Of a stretch of DNA of 9,933 bases, positions 6,450 through 9,933 are shown in pieces (positions within the stretch are counted from its first letter, which is position 1; each line of letters opens with the position of its first letter). The notes beneath the pieces were generated by a model, which saw only the letters and a list, made by a program, of their open reading frames with translations, was not told where the DNA came from and ran no database searches. Where the stretch lies: the NCBI GenBank assembly GCA_947625315.1, contig CANQOE010000031.1:1-9933 (forward strand), in the 5' to 3' direction. Made by a program: the position numbers and the translations under genes. This stretch comes from an uncultured Bacilli bacterium (lineage in GTDB: Bacteria > Bacillota_I > Bacilli_A > RF39 > UBA660).

Positions 6450-9383
6450 TATTTAAAAAGTATAAGAGCATTTGGTTTTAAATCATTTGCCGATAAATTA
6501 AATATTGAAATAAAAGATGGTCTAACCGCGATCGTCGGACCTAATGGCTCCGGTAAATCCAATATTGTTGATGCCGTCCGTTGGGTTTTAGGGGAACAAT
6601 CTTCCAAATCCCTAAGAGCTAGTGAAGCCAAAGATATCATTTTCAGTGGTTCTAAAACAAGAGAAGCTCACACTCGAGCTTATGTTTCTTTAATCCTTGA
6701 TAATACCGACCATAAATTAAATAGTGATTTTAAAGAAATTGAAGTTAAAAGAGTTATTTATGCCACTGGCGAAAATGAATACTACTTAAATAATACCAAA
6801 GTACGTCTAAAAGATATTACTGACCTTTTTTTAGATACCGGAATTGGTGCTGATTCCTTTAATATTATCTCTCAAGGCTCAGTCGCGGACATCATCTCTA
6901 GTAAACCCGAAAATAGAAGAGCTATTTTTGAAGATGCAGCCGGTGTCTTAAAATATAAAAAACGCAAAGAAATTAGTTTAAAAAAACTCGAAAAAACTCA
7001 AGATAATTTAAAAAGTATTCAATTAGTTATCGATGAACTATCCCTAAATGTTGAACCTTTAAAAAAACAAAGTGAAATAGCTAAAAATTATTTAAATTAT
7101 AAAGATGAATTAAAAAAATATGAAATTGCTTTACTTGCTCAAGATATTAAAGATTTAAACATTGAAGAGCAACAATTAAAAGGCGAAATAACTACTATAG
7201 AACAAAAAATTGGTACCATTAATACCCAAAATACTCAAGCTAATGTCCAAAATGAAAAACTTAAAATTCAAGAATTAAAATTAGATGAAGAAATAGCTTC
7301 TAAAAATAAAGAATTTTTAAAATTAACGGAAGATTTAGCTAATTTAGAAGCTGAAAAATTAATTACTATCGAACGTCAAAAATATGAAAATAATCTCGAT
7401 TTTAATAATATATTAGTTAATTTAAAAGAAGAAGAATTAAACTATCAAAAAGAGTTATCTTTAGAAGAAACTGCTTTAGAAGAATTAAATAAAACTTTAA
7501 AACAAAAAGTTGAAGCTAAAGATAAAATTGATGAAGAATTAATCAAACAAAATTTAGAAAATAATCAATTAGTTAATCAAATAAATACTTGTCAAAAAGA
7601 TATACTAACTTTAGAAAATAACATCGAAATAATTAATAATAATATTTTAAATAATAGTAAAGTACCTTTACCAGTTAAAAGTATTTTAAATAATAATCGT
7701 TTAAAAGGAGTTCATAATACTATTTCTTCTTTAATTGAAGTAGATGATGCTTATTTAACAGCCATAGATGTTGCTTTAGGGGCCGCATCTAACTTTATTG
7801 TCGTTGATAATCAAAACGTCAGCAAAGAATGTATTAATTATCTAAAAACAAATAATTTGGGAAGAGCTACTTTCTTTCCTCTAAATATAATTAAAGAACG
7901 CTTTATATTAGATAGCGATTTAACTATTTTAAAAAATCATAAAGGTTTTATTAATCCGGCTTCATCTCTTGTTAAAAATGCATCTATTTATGATAATATA
8001 ATTAAAAATCAATTAGGCAATGTTTTAGTTGTTAAAGATATTGATGCTCTAAATGAAATAGGTTCGCTAATAAAATATAAATATAAAATAGTTACTTTAG
8101 ATGGTGCTTTACAAAATGCCGGAGGTTCTATTACTGGTGGTTCTCTAAATTATCCTAATACAATAGCTAAAGATAAACTTACTTTAAATAAAATGCAAGA
8201 AGAACTTATTAATAATAAAACCAAACTAACTAACTTAAATAATATTTTAAATCAAAAAAGAACTGAATATCAAAACAATGCTAATAATTCGACTCTTTTA
8301 GCTAAAGAAATTATTAATTTAAGAGAATTAAAAAATACTAAAGAAAATAATCTTAAAAGAATCGAAACTACTTTAAAACAAAAACAAAACGAAATTAAAG
8401 GTAATGAAGATTTGCAAAATAATAAACTAGACCAAAAATTAGTAAATATCTTAGAAGAAATAACTAAAATATCTCAAAACAAAGATATACTTGCTAGTAC
8501 TCTAAATAAACTAAATCAAGATAAATCAGATTTAACTTTAGAAATAACTAAAAATAACAATATTTATAAAGAAACTAATACTAAATATCAAAATATTCAA
8601 AAAGAATTAAATAATAAAAATATTACTTTAGGTAAATTAGATGTTAAACTAGATAATTTATTATTAGATTTAAGTCAAAATTATAATCTAACTTATGAAT
8701 ATGCTCTAGCTAATTATGAACTTGAATTACCTATTGATATAGCTCGGGAAAAAGTTGAAAGCCTAAAAAAAGCTATAAATAAATTAGGAGAAGTCAATAC
8801 AGGAGCTATTAGTGAATATGAACGTGTTAGTGAACGTTATAACTTCTTAATTAAACAAAGCCAAGATTTAGAAGCCGCTTCTTTAGAACTTAAAGATATT
8901 ATAAATGATATGGATAAGATTATGATTGCTAAATTTAAAACTACATTTGAAGCTATAAAAATTGAATTTGATAAAGTATTTAAAAAATTATTTAAAGGGG
9001 GCAGGGGAACTTTAAAATTAACTGACCCTAATGATTTATTAAATACGGGAATTGAAATTGAAGCCGAACCTCCAGGGAAAAAGCTTAATTCTATTGCTTT
9101 ATTATCTGGTGGGGAAAAAACTTTGACAGCTATCGCAACTTTATTTGCAATATTTAATGTTAAACCCGCTCCCTTTTGTATTTTAGATGAAATAGAAGCC
9201 GCTTTAGATGATGCTAATGTTGAAACATTCTGCAAATATTTAGAAGAAAAGAAAAAACAAAGTCAATTTATTTTAATTACTCATAAAAAAAGAACTATGG
9301 AATATGCTGATATTTTATATGGTATCACGATGCAAGAATCTGGGGTATCTAAAATTGTCAGTGTTAATTTAGAAAATATTTAA
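6447..9383 (+). CDS. smc: Chromosome partition protein SMC (short-armed)
   Basis: ATPase of the bacterial condensin, which with ScpA and ScpB extrudes DNA loops and separates sister chromosomes. The N-terminal head has Walker A GPNGSGKSN (31-39, Lys37) and the Q-loop WVLGEQS. A coiled-coil arm runs from about 165 to 405, followed by the hinge at about 406-566, with the RATFFPL segment and the G-G-S-I-T-G-G-S glycine motif at 559-566. A second arm runs to about 800. The C-terminal head has the ABC signature SGGEK (887-891), Walker B and D-loop CILDEIEAALDDANV (Asp914, Glu915) and H-loop LITHKK (His946). The ending MQESGVSKIVSVNLE is canonical. At 978 residues it is about 200 shorter than B. 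subtilis SMC (1186); both arms are shortened while head and hinge are intact. That size matches the mycoplasma P115 group. The arms are Asn- and Lys-rich. Cotranscribed with rnc. Confidence 0.98.
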   Translation: MYLKSIRAFGFKSFADKLNIEIKDGLTAIVGPNGSGKSNIVDAVRWVLGEQSSKSLRASEAKDIIFSGSKTREAHTRAYVSLILDNTDHKLNSDFKEIEVKRVIYATGENEYYLNNTKVRLKDITDLFLDTGIGADSFNIISQGSVADIISSKPENRRAIFEDAAGVLKYKKRKEISLKKLEKTQDNLKSIQLVIDELSLNVEPLKKQSEIAKNYLNYKDELKKYEIALLAQDIKDLNIEEQQLKGEITTIEQKIGTINTQNTQANVQNEKLKIQELKLDEEIASKNKEFLKLTEDLANLEAEKLITIERQKYENNLDFNNILVNLKEEELNYQKELSLEETALEELNKTLKQKVEAKDKIDEELIKQNLENNQLVNQINTCQKDILTLENNIEIINNNILNNSKVPLPVKSILNNNRLKGVHNTISSLIEVDDAYLTAIDVALGAASNFIVVDNQNVSKECINYLKTNNLGRATFFPLNIIKERFILDSDLTILKNHKGFINPASSLVKNASIYDNIIKNQLGNVLVVKDIDALNEIGSLIKYKYKIVTLDGALQNAGGSITGGSLNYPNTIAKDKLTLNKMQEELINNKTKLTNLNNILNQKRTEYQNNANNSTLLAKEIINLRELKNTKENNLKRIETTLKQKQNEIKGNEDLQNNKLDQKLVNILEEITKISQNKDILASTLNKLNQDKSDLTLEITKNNNIYKETNTKYQNIQKELNNKNITLGKLDVKLDNLLLDLSQNYNLTYEYALANYELELPIDIAREKVESLKKAINKLGEVNTGAISEYERVSERYNFLIKQSQDLEAASLELKDIINDMDKIMIAKFKTTFEAIKIEFDKVFKKLFKGGRGTLKLTDPNDLLNTGIEIEAEPPGKKLNSIALLSGGEKTLTAIATLFAIFNVKPAPFCILDEIEAALDDANVETFCKYLEEKKKQSQFILITHKKRTMEYADILYGITMQESGVSKIVSVNLENI

Positions 9384-9387
9384 TATT

Positions 9388-9405
9388 AAAGGAGGGTTTA
9401 GGTTG
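9388..9405 (+). promoter_or_regulatory. Ribosome binding site and TTG start of the gene after smc
   Basis: AAAGGAGG at 9388-9395 is a consensus site seven bases before TTG 9403. The reading frame contains no ATG at all, so this TTG is the only plausible start, and the strong site supports the gene being translated. Confidence 0.8.
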
Positions 9406-9747
9406 TTAGAAATTTTAAAATTATTAGAAGATAATTATCAAGATAATATTAATTATGAATTATATCAATTATTTGTTAAATATTTTTTTCAAGAATTAGA
9501 AGAAAGATTAGGTAAAAAAATTACCACTAAAGAAGAATTAGAAACCTTATTTAATTTACCTTTAATTTCTATTTTAAGAGCTTTAATCCTTTATTTTGAA
9601 GATAAAAAAGTCGAAGAATATTTAGCTATTAATCCTGAGCATGAATTTTTATTTAATATATATTTAAATCATGCTGAAGCTTTTTGTGATAAATATAATA
9701 TTCCTAATAAGAAAAATGCTTTTGCTCGAACATTAAAAAATGCTTAA
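9403..9747 (+). CDS. Hypothetical protein, 114 aa, all-helical, downstream of smc
   Basis: I do not recognise this protein. It reads as entirely alpha-helical: helices at about residues 1-36 (rich in Leu, Tyr and Phe), 41-49, 52-65 (I-S-I-L-R-A-L-I-L-Y-F), 67-74, 80-98 and a final one from 103 (NKKNAFARTLKNA). The hydrophobic residues are spaced as in a soluble helical bundle; no stretch is long and non-polar enough to be a convincing membrane span, and there is no signal peptide. The consensus binding site and 19-base gap after smc make cotranscription with rnc-smc very likely, and a terminator follows about 90 bases later. In many Firmicutes ftsY occupies this place, but this protein shows no GTPase motifs. 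Possible roles in chromosome maintenance are only guesses from location. Confidence 0.78.
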   Translation: MLEILKLLEDNYQDNINYELYQLFVKYFFQELEERLGKKITTKEELETLFNLPLISILRALILYFEDKKVEEYLAINPEHEFLFNIYLNHAEAFCDKYNIPNKKNAFARTLKNA

Positions 9748-9836
9748 TATAAAATAGAAAATATTCTAACTTGCTTATTTATGACTGAATTAAATTAAAA
9801 GTTCCCAATTAAATAAAAATAAAAAAATATATAAGT

Positions 9837-9861
9837 AAAGTCCCATAAAAAGGACTTTTTT
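9837..9861 (+). terminator. Intrinsic terminator of the rnc-smc operon
   Basis: AAAGTCC (9837-9843) pairs perfectly with GGACTTT (9852-9858) across an eight-base loop, and the 3' arm runs into six T residues (9856-9861). It lies 89 bases after the stop of the 114-residue gene. The AT-rich stretch between (9748-9836) shows no convincing gene, promoter or strong hairpin. Confidence 0.75.
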
Positions 9862-9872
9862 AAAAGTAAAAG

Positions 9873-9900
9873 TTGCAAAAAAATAAAAAAGTGATATAAT
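9873..9900 (+). promoter_or_regulatory. Strong sigma-A-type promoter at the window end
   Basis: TTGCAA (9873-9878) is a four-of-six match to the -35 consensus TTGACA. It is separated by 16 bp from a perfect TATAAT (9895-9900) that is also preceded by TG (TGATATAAT), making an extended -10. Transcription should begin around 9906-9908. This is the best promoter in the window and drives whatever lies beyond the right edge. Confidence 0.82.
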
Positions 9901-9904
9901 ATTA

Positions 9905-9932
9905 TGCGTGTTAGGAAATATTATGACACGCG
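9905..9932 (+). promoter_or_regulatory. Inverted repeat at the predicted transcription start (operator or 5' RNA hairpin)
   Basis: GCGTGT (9906-9911) and ACACGC (9926-9931) form a perfect 6-bp inverted repeat, extendable to nine pairs with T9905-G9932, T9912-G9925 (both wobble) and A9913-T9924. The loop is 9914-9923. The arms are far more GC-rich than their surroundings. Half-site centres are 20 bp apart, about two helical turns, and the left arm covers the predicted start of transcription. It could be a repressor operator, a hairpin at the 5' end of the mRNA, or the first stem of an RNA gene. The sequence alone does not decide. Confidence 0.5.
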
Positions 9933-9933
9933 A
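9923..9933 (+). CDS. Possible start of a gene that continues beyond the window
   Basis: ATG at 9923 follows AGGA (9913-9916) with a six-base spacer, and would encode M-T-R before the window ends. The leader after the upstream promoter would be only about 16 bases. Three codons cannot identify a product, and the transcript may instead be a non-coding RNA. If real, the binding site sits in the loop, and the start codon at the edge, of the inverted repeat described at 9905-9932. Confidence 0.25.

Noticed and set aside
6428..6640. Minus-strand open frame of 70 codons over the rnc/smc junction
   Set aside because: It is antisense to the conserved SMC N-terminal head, lacks a plausible ribosome binding site, and has no recognisable protein features; it is a shadow of the coding frame.
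8837..9235. Minus-strand open frame of 132 codons inside smc
   Set aside because: It lies opposite the highly conserved C-terminal ATPase head (SGGEK and Walker B). Its Ser/Leu-rich composition is that expected from the reverse complement of Lys/Glu/Asn codons.
9755..9768. Short hairpin TAGAA-AATA-TTCTA after the 114-residue gene
   Set aside because: Five AT-rich pairs with no T-tract; such matches are expected by chance at this base composition. The hairpin at 9837-9861 is the better terminator.
9788..9814. Direct repeat AATTAAAT in the spacer after the rnc-smc operon
   Set aside because: Two 8-base copies made only of A and T in AT-rich DNA are not significant and have no regular spacing with further copies.
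9904..9933. Alternative frame from ATG 9904 (M-R-V-R-K-Y-Y-D-T-R), open to the window end
   Set aside because: The ATG is only four bases after the -10 hexamer, upstream of the expected transcription start, so it would not be on the mRNA; there is also no binding site.

Overview
The window is very AT-rich, single-stranded in its coding direction (every supported gene is on +) and densely packed. It looks like a chromosomal housekeeping segment of a low-GC Gram-positive bacterium near the Mollicutes/Erysipelotrichia/uncultured Bacilli. Three things point there: the small SMC (978 residues, the size class of mycoplasma P115 proteins), strong AGGAGG-type ribosome binding sites with frequent TTG starts, and a GatA whose active-site loop has an Asp of the kind I remember from mollicute sequences. 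TGA ends at least two genes (at 2171-2173 and 3930-3932) and the conserved Trp codons I checked are TGG, so the code is standard (table 11), not the mycoplasma UGA=Trp code. Species cannot be named from this.

Region 1 (1-5698) is a run of six tightly spaced genes: the 3' two-thirds of aspS, an unrecognised 341-residue protein, gatC, gatA, gatB and an unrecognised 109-residue protein. Gaps are 0 to 12 bases, and gatA and gatB overlap by four, so they almost surely share a transcript. Together AspRS and GatCAB suggest indirect synthesis of Asn-tRNA(Asn) and/or Gln-tRNA(Gln): a synthetase loads Asp or Glu onto the tRNA and GatCAB amidates it with ammonia released from glutamine. The run ends at a hairpin plus T-tract terminator at 5704-5737.

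Region 2 (5738-9861) is a second unit. It has an extended -10 promoter (5745-5753), then rnc (RNase III), smc (chromosome condensation ATPase) and an unrecognised 114-residue helical protein, and it closes with an intrinsic terminator at 9837-9861. rnc-smc is a common pairing in Firmicutes. ftsY, which often comes next, is absent and the small orphan sits in its place.

Region 3 (9862-9933) holds a strong promoter (TTGCAA, 16 bp, TGATATAAT) with a GC-rich inverted repeat right at the predicted transcription start. The window ends there, so what is transcribed (a protein gene starting at 9923 or an RNA gene) is unresolved.

Most of the window is ordinary core genome. I saw no mobile elements, CRISPR arrays, tRNA or rRNA genes. 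The parts worth a second look are the promoter-proximal palindrome, the GatA oxyanion-loop substitution, the three small orphan proteins embedded in core operons, and the AspRS subtype.
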